Positions 1 through 8,869 of a stretch of 32,136 nt of DNA are shown here, in pieces. The stretch lies in contig NZ_RRYH01000044.1 in assembly GCF_004010155.1 (NCBI RefSeq), positions 1 through 32,136 of the forward strand. Direction: 5' to 3'. How positions within the stretch are numbered: position 1 is the stretch's first letter; every line of letters begins with the position of its first letter. The stretch comes from Solirhodobacter olei (GTDB taxonomy: Bacteria > Pseudomonadota > Alphaproteobacteria > Rhodobacterales > Rhodobacteraceae). A program made the translations under genes and the position numbers. Under the pieces are notes generated by a model. The model made no database searches. It was not told the origin of the DNA and worked only from the letters and a program-made list of their open reading frames with translations.

Positions 1-352
1 CGCCGAGAGAGGGCTGGAAACGCACGCCCTGTTCGGCGATCCAGCCGAGCATGTCCTTGGACCGGGCGATCATATGGCGTGCGAGGTCCTCGTCGGTCTT
101 GCCTTGGGTGACACGGCGCAGGTCGTCCCAGAATTCCGCTTCGCTGTAGGGCCCGGTGAGGTGGCCGGTGGCGGTGTCATGGGCGCAGCGCATGTTGCGG
201 GTGTGGCGGGTGTTGCCGCCGCGGTAGAATTTCGGCGCACCTTCGAGGACCAGCACCTCCGCCCCGTGCCGCCGGGCTGCGATCGCCGCGCAGAGTGCCG
301 CATTGCCGCCGCCGATCACCAGCACATCGGGCCGTGACATCGGTGTGTTCAT
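1..352 (-). CDS. FAD-dependent dehydrogenase, TcuA-like (partial, 3' end outside window)
   Basis: Only the first 117 codons are in the window; the gene runs off its left edge. The N-terminus has a Rossmann FAD-binding motif (VLVIGGGNAALCAA, residues 10-23), an acidic end of the second strand (VLVLEGA), and a RGGNTR motif typical of the fumarate reductase/tricarballylate dehydrogenase (TcuA) flavoproteins, which oxidise a C-C bond alpha,beta to a carboxylate. The ATG at 352 is preceded by GGGAAG about 10 nt upstream; an in-frame ATG at 340 is the alternative. The frame stays open for 86 codons upstream of 352 but has no ATG there. The gene follows the SDR gene on the same strand after 320 bp, so it may have its own promoter. 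TcuA is a family resemblance; tricarballylate as substrate is not shown. Confidence 0.8.
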   Translation of the reverse strand, partial: MNTPMSRPDVLVIGGGNAALCAAIAARRHGAEVLVLEGAPKFYRGGNTRHTRNMRCAHDTATGHLTGPYSEAEFWDDLRRVTQGKTDEDLARHMIARSKDMLGWIAEQGVRFQPSLG

Positions 353-672
353 GATCTGCGGTCTTCCCACTACAACTCGCTTTTTGATTTCGATGGGCTT
401 GTATTCAACCGCATGCAAAAATTGCCCGCGCGGACCAGCGTTGCTGTCGGACGAATGTGAACTTGTCTCAACCAGGGAAACCTCACGATCCTCGTTCGCC
501 GGCGAGCGCTCGACGTCGTGCAGGGCCAGCCGCAAGCCGCCGATACATCGTCGCGGCAAGGCGGATGGTCCTGGGATGGGTCTTGAAGTGGGGGAACGGG
601 GAGCGCTGGGTCAACCCGAAACGCAAGACACCCCCCTGCCTGCCCAAATGCGAGTAAACTCATCGCACTCAA
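353..672. other. 320-bp gap between SDR gene and TcuA-like gene
   Basis: I see no supported gene here. On the minus strand the frame of the downstream flavoprotein is open back to a stop at 611-613, but has no ATG and no recognisable domain. No clear T-run terminator or good sigma-70 promoter was found. It probably holds the leader and promoter of the TcuA-like gene. Confidence 0.4.
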
Positions 673-1392
673 TCAGACCATGCCACCATTCGGCTGAACG
701 ATCTGCCCATGCACCCAGGATGCCTTGTCCGAAGCGATGAAGGCGATAACGTTGGCCACCTCTTCGGCCTCCCCCACACGGTTGAACGGGCTCATGCCCG
801 CTGAGCGCGCCACCGCTGCCTCGTCCTTGCCGGAACGGAACAGGTCGGTGTCCACCGGCCCCGGCGCCACAGCGTTGACCCGGACACCGCGAGGGGCCAA
901 TTCCTTCGACATGGAGCGGATCAGGCTTTCGACGGCCGCCTTGGACGCGGTGTAGGGTCCGCCACCGGGCACCGCAATGCGGACCATCGACGTGGTCAGA
1001 CCGATGATCGTGCCGCCATCCGCGACCTTCTGCGCCGCCTCGTGCAGCACATTGAACGCACCGACGATGTTGACCTCGACCAGGCGGCGGAAGTTGTCGG
1101 CGTCGAACTGTCCGACTGGCGCAGGCGGGACATTGATGCCCGCGTTCGCCACCACGCAATCCGGCGCGGCACCGAAATCTGCCTCGACATTGGCGAAAAC
1201 CTTCGCCACTTGGTCCGGGTCACGAACATCAGCCTTGTAGGCCTTGATATTCTCCCCGCCGGTCGGAAGGTCCTCCGGCGGCGTGCTGACATAGGTATAG
1301 GCGACGTCGAAACCGGTTTCCGCCAGCGCCTTGACCGTCGCCGCACCAATGCCGCGGGTGCCGCCGAAAACAATTGCGATCTTTTTACTCAT
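673..1392 (-). CDS. short-chain dehydrogenase/reductase (FabG-like)
   Basis: This 239-residue protein has the length of a classical SDR. The cofactor motif is GGTRGIG (residues 10-16), followed by ADV near 54-56 and NAG at 83-85. The catalytic set is complete: Asn108, Ser135, Tyr147 and Lys151 (YTASK). The end of the second beta strand (TYVST) lacks the acidic residue of NAD-specific members, so NADP(H) is possible. A GAGGAAA ribosome site precedes the ATG. The gene lies 34 bp after the aldehyde dehydrogenase and is the last tightly linked gene of the operon led by the binding protein at 7682. It probably oxidises or reduces a hydroxyl/keto group in the pathway fed by that transporter. An anabolic 3-oxoacyl-ACP reductase role is unlikely in this context. 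Confidence 0.9.
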   Translation of the reverse strand: MSKKIAIVFGGTRGIGAATVKALAETGFDVAYTYVSTPPEDLPTGGENIKAYKADVRDPDQVAKVFANVEADFGAAPDCVVANAGINVPPAPVGQFDADNFRRLVEVNIVGAFNVLHEAAQKVADGGTIIGLTTSMVRIAVPGGGPYTASKAAVESLIRSMSKELAPRGVRVNAVAPGPVDTDLFRSGKDEAAVARSAGMSPFNRVGEAEEVANVIAFIASDKASWVHGQIVQPNGGMV

Positions 1393-1426
1393 TGTATTTC
1401 CTCAAAGTTTTGGCAGGCCATTGGGT

Positions 1427-2884
1427 CTACCAGGTGGAGACTGACACGACCCGTTCCTCGGTCATTTCATGCACCGCGTAGCGCGGCCCTTCGCGGCCGA
1501 AACCGCTGTCCTTTGATCCGCCATAAGGCATCACGTCGACGCGCGAACTCGACGTCTCATTGACATGCACACCGCCGACCTCGAGCTTGCGAGCAGCGGA
1601 GAAGGCATCGAGCAGGCGGTTCGTAAAAATGCCGGTCGCAAGCCCGTAAGGCGTGGCGTTGACCCGCTTGATCGCCTCGTCGAGCGTCGAGAATGGTACG
1701 ATGCATACCACCGGCCCGAAGATCTCCTGGCAACTGACCTTCATGTTGTCGTCGATGCCCGATAGAAGCGTCGGCGGCAGAACAGCACCCTGGCGCGCGC
1801 CCCCGGCGAGCCGATTGGCCCCGCGCGCAACGGCCTCCTCGACCCATGCCTCGACCCGGATCGCCGCAGCCTCGCTGATCAGGGGCCCAACCACGGTCTT
1901 GTCGTCATAGGGATCGCCATAGGCCAGCGCACCGACCATTTTGGTAAGACGGTCTGTAACCTGTTTTGCGATGCTCTCCTGTACCAGCAGAATCTGCACC
2001 GAGGTGCAGACCTGGCCGGCCTTGCGGTAGCCGGCGTTGACCACCTTGGGCAAGGCACGGTCGAGATCGGCATCATCGCAGAGCAGCGTGAAGGCAATCG
2101 AACCAAGCTCCATTTGCGTTCGGCGCAAACCCGCGTCGCGCTGGATGATCTCGCCGACTTCGGTCGAACCGGTAAAGGCGAAGAAGCGGACGCGCTGGTC
2201 CTCCATGAGATGGCGCACGATACTGCCGCGGCCGAGGAGCAGCGATAGGAACCCTGCCGGCACCCCGGCTTCCACAAATGCGTCGGCGAGCAGCGCCGCC
2301 GTGATCGGCGTATTGGTCGAGGGTTTGAGGATCACTGCGTTCCCTGCGGCAAAGGCCGGGGCAATCTTGTGCGCTACCGTGTTGAGCGGCGAGTTGAACG
2401 GAGTGATCGCCGCCACCACGCCGAGCGGCACGCGAAGGGTGAAGGCGAAGCGGCCTGATTGCTGCGGCGCGCCCTCCATCGGGATGACCTCGCCCGCGAG
2501 GCGGCGGGCCTCCTCTCCAGACAGCCTTAGAGTTTCGAGACAGCGCCGCACCTCTCCCAAAGCGTCGGACCGGGTGAAGCCTGCCTCGGCTTGCATCGCC
2601 TTGACGAATTCCTCTTTGCGCGCCTCAACCTGTCGGGCAGCCCGATCAAGTATCGCGCCGCGCTCGTACGCCACCGGCGCGCCCTTTCGGTAAGCGGCAT
2701 GAGCGAGGTCCACCATTTCCCTTACTTGGGCCTGGCTAGCCCCGCTTACCGTGGCGAAGGCTTTCAGACGGTACTTGTCCAGCACATCTATGCTGCCACC
2801 CGTACCGCGCACCCAGCGGCCACCAATCAGCAGGTTGTACTCGCCGTCGCTCTGCATCCGATGATCGGCTTTCAACTCGGTCAC
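1427..2884 (-). CDS. NAD(P)-dependent aldehyde dehydrogenase
   Basis: This 485-residue protein is of full ALDH length. Visible motifs are Asn164 in PFN, Lys187 in KPS, the cofactor loop FTGSTEVG (237-244), the general base Glu259 (ELGS instead of the usual ELGG) and the nucleophile Cys293 in GQVCTS. The C-terminal EIFGPVV and PYGGSKDSGFGREG motifs are also present. The start is GTG at 2884, with AAAGGACG at good spacing; an ATG ten codons in (MQSDGEY) is the alternative. It lies 22 bp after the LivMGF fusion and 34 bp before the SDR gene. It would oxidise an aldehyde intermediate to the acid. Substrate cannot be assigned; the ELGS variation sets it apart from betaine or succinate semialdehyde dehydrogenases. 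Confidence 0.92.
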   Translation of the reverse strand: MTELKADHRMQSDGEYNLLIGGRWVRGTGGSIDVLDKYRLKAFATVSGASQAQVREMVDLAHAAYRKGAPVAYERGAILDRAARQVEARKEEFVKAMQAEAGFTRSDALGEVRRCLETLRLSGEEARRLAGEVIPMEGAPQQSGRFAFTLRVPLGVVAAITPFNSPLNTVAHKIAPAFAAGNAVILKPSTNTPITAALLADAFVEAGVPAGFLSLLLGRGSIVRHLMEDQRVRFFAFTGSTEVGEIIQRDAGLRRTQMELGSIAFTLLCDDADLDRALPKVVNAGYRKAGQVCTSVQILLVQESIAKQVTDRLTKMVGALAYGDPYDDKTVVGPLISEAAAIRVEAWVEEAVARGANRLAGGARQGAVLPPTLLSGIDDNMKVSCQEIFGPVVCIVPFSTLDEAIKRVNATPYGLATGIFTNRLLDAFSAARKLEVGGVHVNETSSSRVDVMPYGGSKDSGFGREGPRYAVHEMTEERVVSVSTW

Positions 2885-2906
2885 GATGTCGTCCTTTCAC
2901 ACATGC

Positions 2907-5438
2907 TCAGAGCCAAAGGATTTCCTTTCGGTAATCCAGGTCATTCAAAAGATCCTCGGCCGGCCCATTGTGGAAAACCTCCCCGCGCTCGAGCGCGTAG
3001 ACGCGATCTGCAAGGGCCAGCACAAGATCGAGGTTGTGCTCAACGATCACGATGGGCAGTTCGCGTCGAAGCCGGTCAAAGACACGGAACAGCTCTTCCA
3101 CCACGGCGGGCGCGAGCCCCTCGAAGGGTTCATCGAGAAGAAGAAGGCGCACGTTACCGGACAGGGCCCGAGCGACAGCCAGCATCTGCTGCTCCCCGCC
3201 CGAGAGGTAGTCGGCAGGCGTACGGTAGCGGGTCTTCAGGATCGGAAACATCTCGAGGATCTTCTCCTCGCTCCACACCGTCCCGGTCTTGCCATCGGTC
3301 GCCCGCGCGAGCCGGCCCAGAGCGAGGTTTTCCCCGACGCTCATGCCGCTAAAGAGCCCTCTGCCCTGCGGAACGTATCCCATCCCGGCCCGGGCGATGT
3401 CGGCGGCAGCAAGCCCAGCGATCTCTGCGCCCTCGAAAAGGATGCTGCCAGATTTCGGTGGCACCAGCCCTGACAGAGACTTCAGGAACGTCGACTTTCC
3501 CGCACCGTTGCGGCCGAGAAGCGCCACTATCTCGCCCTCGCGCACCTCGAGCGCTGCATCGTTCAGCACGTGGCTCTTGCCGTAATAGGTATTGAGCTGC
3601 TCGGCTTTCAGAACGACCTTCTGGCTCGCCTTGTTGCCCTCGGTGCGCCCGGTCACGGCAGGTGTGCCTGTCCCTGTATAGACTTCCTGGACGCGCTTGT
3701 CGTTTCGGACGGCGTCGGGCACGCCGTTCATTAAGACCTCGCCCTGGTTCATCACCGTAACTTCGTCGGAGAAGTCGAGCACCCGATCGATGTCGTGCTC
3801 TACGATGAGGATCGGGATGTTCTTCGAGATCGTCTTTACGAGGTTCGAGACCCTCTCACGCTCAGCGGCAGCGAGGCCTGCGAGCGGCTCATCCATGAGG
3901 AGCACTTGCGGCCGCGAAGCCAGCGCCACGCCGAGGTCGACCAGCCGCTGTCCGCCGTATGAAAGGTCACTGCCATAGGTGTCCTCGATCCCTTCGAGGC
4001 CGAGGAACCGGATTAGTTCGGCGGTGTCACGGTTAACCTCTTCGTAGCTGTCGATATCGCGCCAGAAATTATACCTGCCTTTCTGGCGTGCCTGGGCCGA
4101 GAGCCGAAGATTTTCCTCGATCGTAAGATTGCCGAAGAGGTTGGTGATCTGGAACGACCGGGCCAGGCCCTTCTGGCATATCGCATCCGGCTTGACGCCC
4201 TGGATATCTTCTCCGTTCAACCGGACGGTGCCGCTCGTCGGAGCGAACATGCCGGAGACGAGGTTGAACAGCGTCGTCTTGCCTGCGCCATTCGGCCCGA
4301 TCAAGGCATGAACCTCGCCCTGCTTCACGCTGAGGCTGACATCCTTTACGGCCTGAATGCCGCCGAAGCGTTTGGAAACCTGGACAACTTCAAGCACGTC
4401 GCCCTTGCTGGCCTCGGGTGCGAGGAAGGCAGGCAACGGCAGGCCCTCGTAGATCCGCCGCTTGCTCATCGCGGCGGCCCCCACGGCTGGCGGATTGATG
4501 CGCCGCCTGATCATGCCCCAGATGCTGACGAGTCCGCCCGGCGCAAAGATCACGAAGAGAACGAAGGTTATGCCGAAATAGAGCAGCCAGTTATCCGTCC
4601 AGATCGAGAGGAGCTCACGGTAGACGATGTAGTAGATCACCCCCAACGCCGGCCCGAGGATGTTGTGCATGCCTCCAATCACCACCATGGCGAGAAATTC
4701 GCCGGACAGTTCGACTGAGGTGCCGTCGGCCGAGACGATATAGTGCTGAAAGCCCGACAGCGCGCCGGCGAGTGCCGTGACGATCGCCGAAAGGACGAAG
4801 ACCGCCAGTTTGTAGTGATGCACCGAATAGCCCTGGAAGGTGGCGCGCCTCTGGTTCTCCCGGATCGCTAACAAGACGTGGCCGAAAGGCGAGCGGGAGA
4901 GCCGCAGAAGGACGTAGAGAACCGCCAGCCCGATTGCCGAGACGAAGCAGTAATAAGTGAGCTCGTTGTCCAGGCTGAATGGGCCGAGATAGCCCCGCTT
5001 TAGTCCGCCGAAACCATTCTCGCCACCGGTGAGCGCCGTCCATCGGAAAGCGACCGTGTAGGTCAGCGCCGAAAGGGCCAGGGTCATAAGGGCGAAATAG
5101 ACACCGCGCCGTCGCAAGATGAGGAGACCGAGCAGAACCGAGACAACGCCGACAAAGGCCATGGCGAAAAGCGTTGGCAGGTAGATCTCGCCCGGGAACC
5201 AATATTTCTGCGAAATTGCCGCAGCATAGGCTCCGACCCCAAACCAGACGCTCTGGCCGAAGGAGACGATGCCCGTATAGCCGACCAGAAGATTCAGACC
5301 GAACGCGGCAATGCTGAGGAACACGAGGACAGTCGCCGTGTTCAACGTCAGGCCAACCAGTTGCAACGCGAAGGGCAGCACAACGATGCCGAGGGCCGCA
5401 ATCAGCAACGGCCGGTAGATCTCAAGGAACCGCTTCAT
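2907..5438 (-). CDS. LivM-LivG-LivF fusion: branched-chain-type ABC transporter permease and both ATPases in one chain
   Basis: One uninterrupted 843-residue frame carries three Liv components in order. Residues 1-315 form a LivM permease (multiple hydrophobic segments; GLNLLVGYTG at 47-56; ENGFGG at 140-145). Residues about 348-590 form a LivG ATPase with Walker A GPNGAGKT (381-388), signature SYGGQ (493-497) and Walker B LLMDEP (513-518). Residues about 607-843 form a LivF ATPase with Walker A GRNGAGKS (642-649), LSGGEQ (745-750) and LLLLDEP (765-771). The linkers (about 316-347 and 590-607) are short and polar. All catalytic motifs look intact, so both ATPases should work. The start overlaps the livH stop by 4 bp (ATGA). 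LivM-LivG fusions are known; a three-way fusion is less usual, and the second Liv system in this window is unfused. Confidence 0.93.
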   Translation of the reverse strand: MKRFLEIYRPLLIAALGIVVLPFALQLVGLTLNTATVLVFLSIAAFGLNLLVGYTGIVSFGQSVWFGVGAYAAAISQKYWFPGEIYLPTLFAMAFVGVVSVLLGLLILRRRGVYFALMTLALSALTYTVAFRWTALTGGENGFGGLKRGYLGPFSLDNELTYYCFVSAIGLAVLYVLLRLSRSPFGHVLLAIRENQRRATFQGYSVHHYKLAVFVLSAIVTALAGALSGFQHYIVSADGTSVELSGEFLAMVVIGGMHNILGPALGVIYYIVYRELLSIWTDNWLLYFGITFVLFVIFAPGGLVSIWGMIRRRINPPAVGAAAMSKRRIYEGLPLPAFLAPEASKGDVLEVVQVSKRFGGIQAVKDVSLSVKQGEVHALIGPNGAGKTTLFNLVSGMFAPTSGTVRLNGEDIQGVKPDAICQKGLARSFQITNLFGNLTIEENLRLSAQARQKGRYNFWRDIDSYEEVNRDTAELIRFLGLEGIEDTYGSDLSYGGQRLVDLGVALASRPQVLLMDEPLAGLAAAERERVSNLVKTISKNIPILIVEHDIDRVLDFSDEVTVMNQGEVLMNGVPDAVRNDKRVQEVYTGTGTPAVTGRTEGNKASQKVVLKAEQLNTYYGKSHVLNDAALEVREGEIVALLGRNGAGKSTFLKSLSGLVPPKSGSILFEGAEIAGLAAADIARAGMGYVPQGRGLFSGMSVGENLALGRLARATDGKTGTVWSEEKILEMFPILKTRYRTPADYLSGGEQQMLAVARALSGNVRLLLLDEPFEGLAPAVVEELFRVFDRLRRELPIVIVEHNLDLVLALADRVYALERGEVFHNGPAEDLLNDLDYRKEILWL

Positions 5439-6313
5439 GCTTCGAACTTCTCTATCGTCTCGCCCAGCAGCCCACGCGGACGCAGGATCAGGACGACGAA
5501 CATGAGGACATACATCGAGGCCTCAGCCCCGGCCGGCATGAAGTAGACGGTCACCCCCCGCACCACCCCAACGAGGAAGGCCGCGAGAACGACGCCCCAG
5601 AAACTGCCGAGCCCGCCTATGATGACGACGACGAAGGCCACGGTTACGACGCTCGAGCCCATTGAAGGTTCAACTGTCGTGATCGGCGCAAAGAGCGCTC
5701 CCGCCAGTGCCGCAAGGCCGACGCCAAGCATGACGACGCTCCGCATGTAGGGTTGCAGGCGAATTCCGAGCGCGGCAACCATGTCCGGCCGCTGGATTCC
5801 GGCGCGCACAACCCGGCCGAACATCGTCTTCTGCAGCAAGAACCAAAGCCCCGCCAGTATCACCAGAACGATTGTGAGCAACAGCAGCCGGTACCGCGAG
5901 AACATGAAGTTGCCCACGAAGACCGCGCCATGTAACGACCGTGGCATGCCGTAGGGTACCGGCGCGGCCCCCCAGACCATTCGGATCATCTGCTCAACGA
6001 CCATCGCCAGCCCGAAGGTTACGAGCAACCCGAGGATCGGATCACGGTTGTAGAAAAGCCTTAGGATAAAGCGCTCGAACAGAATGCCGAGGAGTGCGAC
6101 GGCTATCGGCGAGATGATGACACCCGGGCCAAAGCCCAGGTATTTCGTCACCTCCACCGCGATGTAGGCGCCGATCGCGAAGAAGGCGCCATGCGCAAGG
6201 TTCACGACACCGCCCACACTGAAGATCAGTGAAAGACCCAGAGCCACCAGCAGGTAGTAACCGCCTTGTACGAGGCCATTTACCACCTGTTGCAGCAGAA
6301 AGACGAAATCCAT
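5435..6313 (-). CDS. LivH-type ABC transporter permease
   Basis: This 292-residue, very hydrophobic protein has the LivH hallmarks: an N-terminal VVNGLVQGGYYLLVALGLSL segment, FSVGGVVNLAHGAFFAIGAY near 31-50, and a GGLGSFWG motif near the C-terminus (about 233-240). It forms the inner-membrane pore with the LivM half of the downstream fusion, with which it overlaps by 4 bp. It lies 103 bp after the binding-protein gene. The ribosome site before the ATG is weak. Confidence 0.92.
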   Translation of the reverse strand: MDFVFLLQQVVNGLVQGGYYLLVALGLSLIFSVGGVVNLAHGAFFAIGAYIAVEVTKYLGFGPGVIISPIAVALLGILFERFILRLFYNRDPILGLLVTFGLAMVVEQMIRMVWGAAPVPYGMPRSLHGAVFVGNFMFSRYRLLLLTIVLVILAGLWFLLQKTMFGRVVRAGIQRPDMVAALGIRLQPYMRSVVMLGVGLAALAGALFAPITTVEPSMGSSVVTVAFVVVIIGGLGSFWGVVLAAFLVGVVRGVTVYFMPAGAEASMYVLMFVVLILRPRGLLGETIEKFEA

Positions 6314-6416
6314 GTTCGGTTCAGCCTAAGAATGCCGACACTCTGCAGCGCCGGTGATCGCCACGGTCGACGGGTACGGGAATCCGGAAAGACAACCCGC
6401 ACCCGGCATTCAGGGT

Positions 6417-7682
6417 TCAGAGCTTACAGCCGCCTTCGGCCACGGTCGGGTAAATCGAGTCCAGGGGCTGGTTTGGCCCTGGCACCGCATTGCCCAGAAC
6501 GATCATGTCATAGACATTCTTGGCATTGGGGTTGACCGTGAAGGGATAGGCTTCCTGGATCAGCTGGTGATCGCCCTTGCGGAAATACGCCTTCCTCTCC
6601 TTGAGGATGTCGAATTTCGCCTCTGTTTCCAGATACTTGATCATATCCGCCGTCGCGAGGGACTTGGTCTTGGCAATGACCTCCGCTGCAATCTTCATCG
6701 AGATAAAGGACACCCAAGACTGGTTCTCGGGCATCGTGTTGAACTTCTTCTGAAAAGCCGCCACGTAAGCCTTCGAGCCGGGGGTGTCGAGCGTGTCGTA
6801 CCAAGAGGTGGGCCAAGTCCCGGTCAGGTTACCCAGGCCCGCCGCCCAGGCGGAGGCCGTGTTCAGATTGAAGCCGACCGTCGGGAAGGTCAGACCGAAT
6901 TCTGCATACTGCTTGACGAAGTTGGTCGTCTGGTTGCCCGCGAGGTTCAAGCAGACGACATCGGGCTTGACCTGGCGCACCTTCTGAAGAAACGGGCTGA
7001 AGTCCGTGACGTCCGTCGCCACCAGCGCATCGGTCACGAGCGTCGCATCATTGTCGGCGAAGAACTTCTTGGCCGCAGCCAGAAGGTCATGGCCGAAGAC
7101 ATAGTCCGCGGTCAGCGTCATGAAGCGCTTGCCTTTGACCATACCGCGCCGCAGGAGCGCGCTCCCCACGGCATTGACCATTACGGTGTTGGGGATGTCG
7201 GTGCAGAACATGTACTCGGAGCAGTTCTTGCCGCGCAGCACGTCCGACCGCGCACCGACGCAATAATAGAGCTTCTTGTTCCGCGCCGCGACTTGCGAAA
7301 TTGCCAGCGCCGACGCCGACGAGATCTCGCCGATCAGGAAGTCGACCTTGTTTTCCGATATCATCCGCTGCGCCTTTGTGGCGGCGGTGTCGGGGTTGAT
7401 CGAGTCTTCCGAATGAAGCTCGAACTTCATCCCGTTCACGCCACCGGCAGCGTTGAGTTGTTCTACGGCCAGTTCCATCCCCTTGGTCGCATAGACACCG
7501 AGCGCACCGAGGAAGCCGGTCTTCGGCGTCAGATGGCCAATCTTTATCGTGTCGCTCGCAGCCCGCACGATCGACGGCAGCCCGAAAGCCGAAACGGCGG
7601 CTGCGCCCGCGCTCAGTTTGAGTGCGGCACGGCGGGACACGAGGCTCGGACCGGCGTCTGGATCAAGCTTTTGTTCTGACAT
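6417..7682 (-). CDS. ABC transporter periplasmic substrate-binding protein (Leu/Ile/Val-binding fold)
   Basis: This 421-residue protein belongs to the type I periplasmic binding proteins (Peripla_BP_6-like). I start it at the ATG at 7682, with GAGGAAGAGGA just upstream, rather than at a longer in-frame start at 7823 that would run through the promoter region. Its N-terminus has a Tat-like signal (SRRAALKL, residues 16-23, then an Ala-rich stretch, with likely cleavage near the VRAA at 39-42). The mature part opens with IKIGHLTPKTGFLG and contains the LAVEQLNAAGGVNG motif of ligand-binding lobe 1. It leads the operon for LivH, LivMGF, ALDH and SDR and is divergent from a LysR gene. Such proteins bind amino acids, but also aromatic acids, amides and urea; the adjoining oxidoreductases suggest a carboxylated carbon source. 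Confidence 0.92.
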   Translation of the reverse strand: MSEQKLDPDAGPSLVSRRAALKLSAGAAAVSAFGLPSIVRAASDTIKIGHLTPKTGFLGALGVYATKGMELAVEQLNAAGGVNGMKFELHSEDSINPDTAATKAQRMISENKVDFLIGEISSASALAISQVAARNKKLYYCVGARSDVLRGKNCSEYMFCTDIPNTVMVNAVGSALLRRGMVKGKRFMTLTADYVFGHDLLAAAKKFFADNDATLVTDALVATDVTDFSPFLQKVRQVKPDVVCLNLAGNQTTNFVKQYAEFGLTFPTVGFNLNTASAWAAGLGNLTGTWPTSWYDTLDTPGSKAYVAAFQKKFNTMPENQSWVSFISMKIAAEVIAKTKSLATADMIKYLETEAKFDILKERKAYFRKGDHQLIQEAYPFTVNPNAKNVYDMIVLGNAVPGPNQPLDSIYPTVAEGGCKL

Positions 7683-7816
7683 TCCTCTTCCTCCCTCATC
7701 GCGTTTAGCGATAACAAAATCATCTGGCTGACCGCATGCACCCCCTCGGCAAACGGAATTCGGCCTGATAGGGCAGGATACTAAAATGTTCCGGCGCAAA
7801 GCGAAAATACAGATTG

Positions 7817-7846
7817 TTGACACTTGGTATAAGTTTTACCTATACC
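7817..7846 (+). promoter_or_regulatory. candidate lysR promoter and LysR-type operator in the divergent region
   Basis: A TTGACA at 7817-7822 is followed after 18 bp by TATACC at 7841-7846, about 20 bp before the LysR start codon. The inverted repeat GGTATA (7826-7831) and TATACC (7841-7846), with a 9-bp centre, lies over the spacer and -10. This fits an autorepressing LysR site that could also activate the divergent transporter operon starting at 7682. Confidence 0.5.
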
Positions 7847-7867
7847 TCGCGCTGGGAGGAAGGTGTC

Positions 7868-8863
7868 ATGGAAATCCGTCCACTTCGCTATTTCGTGACG
7901 ATCGTCGAAAGCGGCAGCCTGTCCAAAGCGGCGCGCCAACTCAACGTGGCTCAGCCTGCGCTGAGCCAGCAATTGAGTAAACTCGAGGACGAGGTCGGCC
8001 GCCCACTTCTGCACCGTTCGTCGAAAGGCGTGACCCCAACCGACAACGGCCTCGCACTTTATCATCACGCCCTCTTCATGATCCGCCAGCTCGACCAGGC
8101 CCTGTCGATCGCGCGCAGCGAGACAGGAGGCGTGCAGGGGATGGTTACGCTCGGCCTGCCGGCAACCACCGTCGCGGCAATCGGGCTACCGCTGGTGCGT
8201 CGGATCCGCGAAAACTATCCCTATATTCTCCTGAATGTCGTTGAGGGAATGAGCGGGCATATCGGCCAGCTCATGCGCGCCGACCAGCTCGATCTCGCCG
8301 TCCTGTTCTCCAAGGATGCCGCATCCGATTTCACGGTCGAGCCCTTGCAGGTAGAGGAACTGTTCCTGATGCTGCCGGAAGAAAGCCGGCTGGTGCCGCC
8401 GGCGCGCAAGACGATCACCGTAGCCGAGGCGGCCCAGATTCCCCTGATCCTGCCGACCGGCTCGCATGGGCTGCGCCAGCGGATCGAGGCAGAGTTCGAG
8501 AACCGCGGCCTGAGCATCAATGTCGTTGCCGAAATCGATTCTCTCGCCCTGTTGATGAACTGCGTCTATGACGGCATGGGCGCGACCATCAAGCCGATGG
8601 GCGCCATCATGCAGGAGGGCGCACGCGGAAGGAATTGGCGCTATTTGCGCTTTTCCGATCTTCGTTTCCGCCGCCGGAACTTCCTTTATTCGCTTCCGAC
8701 AGGGCGCCTGACAAGCGCGGCCGCCGCCGTGGCGAAAGAGTTGAAGGAAACGGTAAGCAGTCTGATCGAGGATCCCGGCTGGTCGGGGTTCGAGAAGGTG
8801 CCTCAGGAGCGGATCCTTCCCGGCGTTAAGGGCAGCGGCGCCGGCCGACACGCCGCGGAATAG
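7868..8863 (+). CDS. LysR family transcriptional regulator
   Basis: A 331-residue protein begins at the ATG at 7868, with AGGAAGG upstream. A longer frame from 7814 would start inside the promoter. The N-terminal winged helix-turn-helix is clear (residues about 3-60: SGSLSKAARQLNVAQPALSQ, LEDEVGRPLLHR). The rest is the LysR effector-binding domain (about 90-295), with a strand resembling VTLGLPATT at its start. The layout, divergent from the binding protein at 7682, makes the transporter/ALDH/SDR operon its probable target. Its 3' end lies only 6 bp from the 3' end of the convergent IclR gene. Confidence 0.93.
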   Translation: MEIRPLRYFVTIVESGSLSKAARQLNVAQPALSQQLSKLEDEVGRPLLHRSSKGVTPTDNGLALYHHALFMIRQLDQALSIARSETGGVQGMVTLGLPATTVAAIGLPLVRRIRENYPYILLNVVEGMSGHIGQLMRADQLDLAVLFSKDAASDFTVEPLQVEELFLMLPEESRLVPPARKTITVAEAAQIPLILPTGSHGLRQRIEAEFENRGLSINVVAEIDSLALLMNCVYDGMGATIKPMGAIMQEGARGRNWRYLRFSDLRFRRRNFLYSLPTGRLTSAAAAVAKELKETVSSLIEDPGWSGFEKVPQERILPGVKGSGAGRHAAE

Positions 8864-8869
8864 CCTTCG

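Noticed and set aside
353-610. Possible N-terminal extension of the TcuA-like gene: the minus frame stays open upstream of 352.
   Set aside because: No ATG lies in the extension, the family begins at about residue 10 of the chosen protein, and the ATG at 352 has a ribosome site. The open frame is likely chance in GC-rich DNA.
6330-6411. Inverted repeat GAATGCCG / CGGCATTC in the 103-bp gap between the binding-protein and livH genes.
   Set aside because: The arms are 66 bp apart with no T-run; it may be chance. An mRNA structure limiting livH translation is possible but unsupported.
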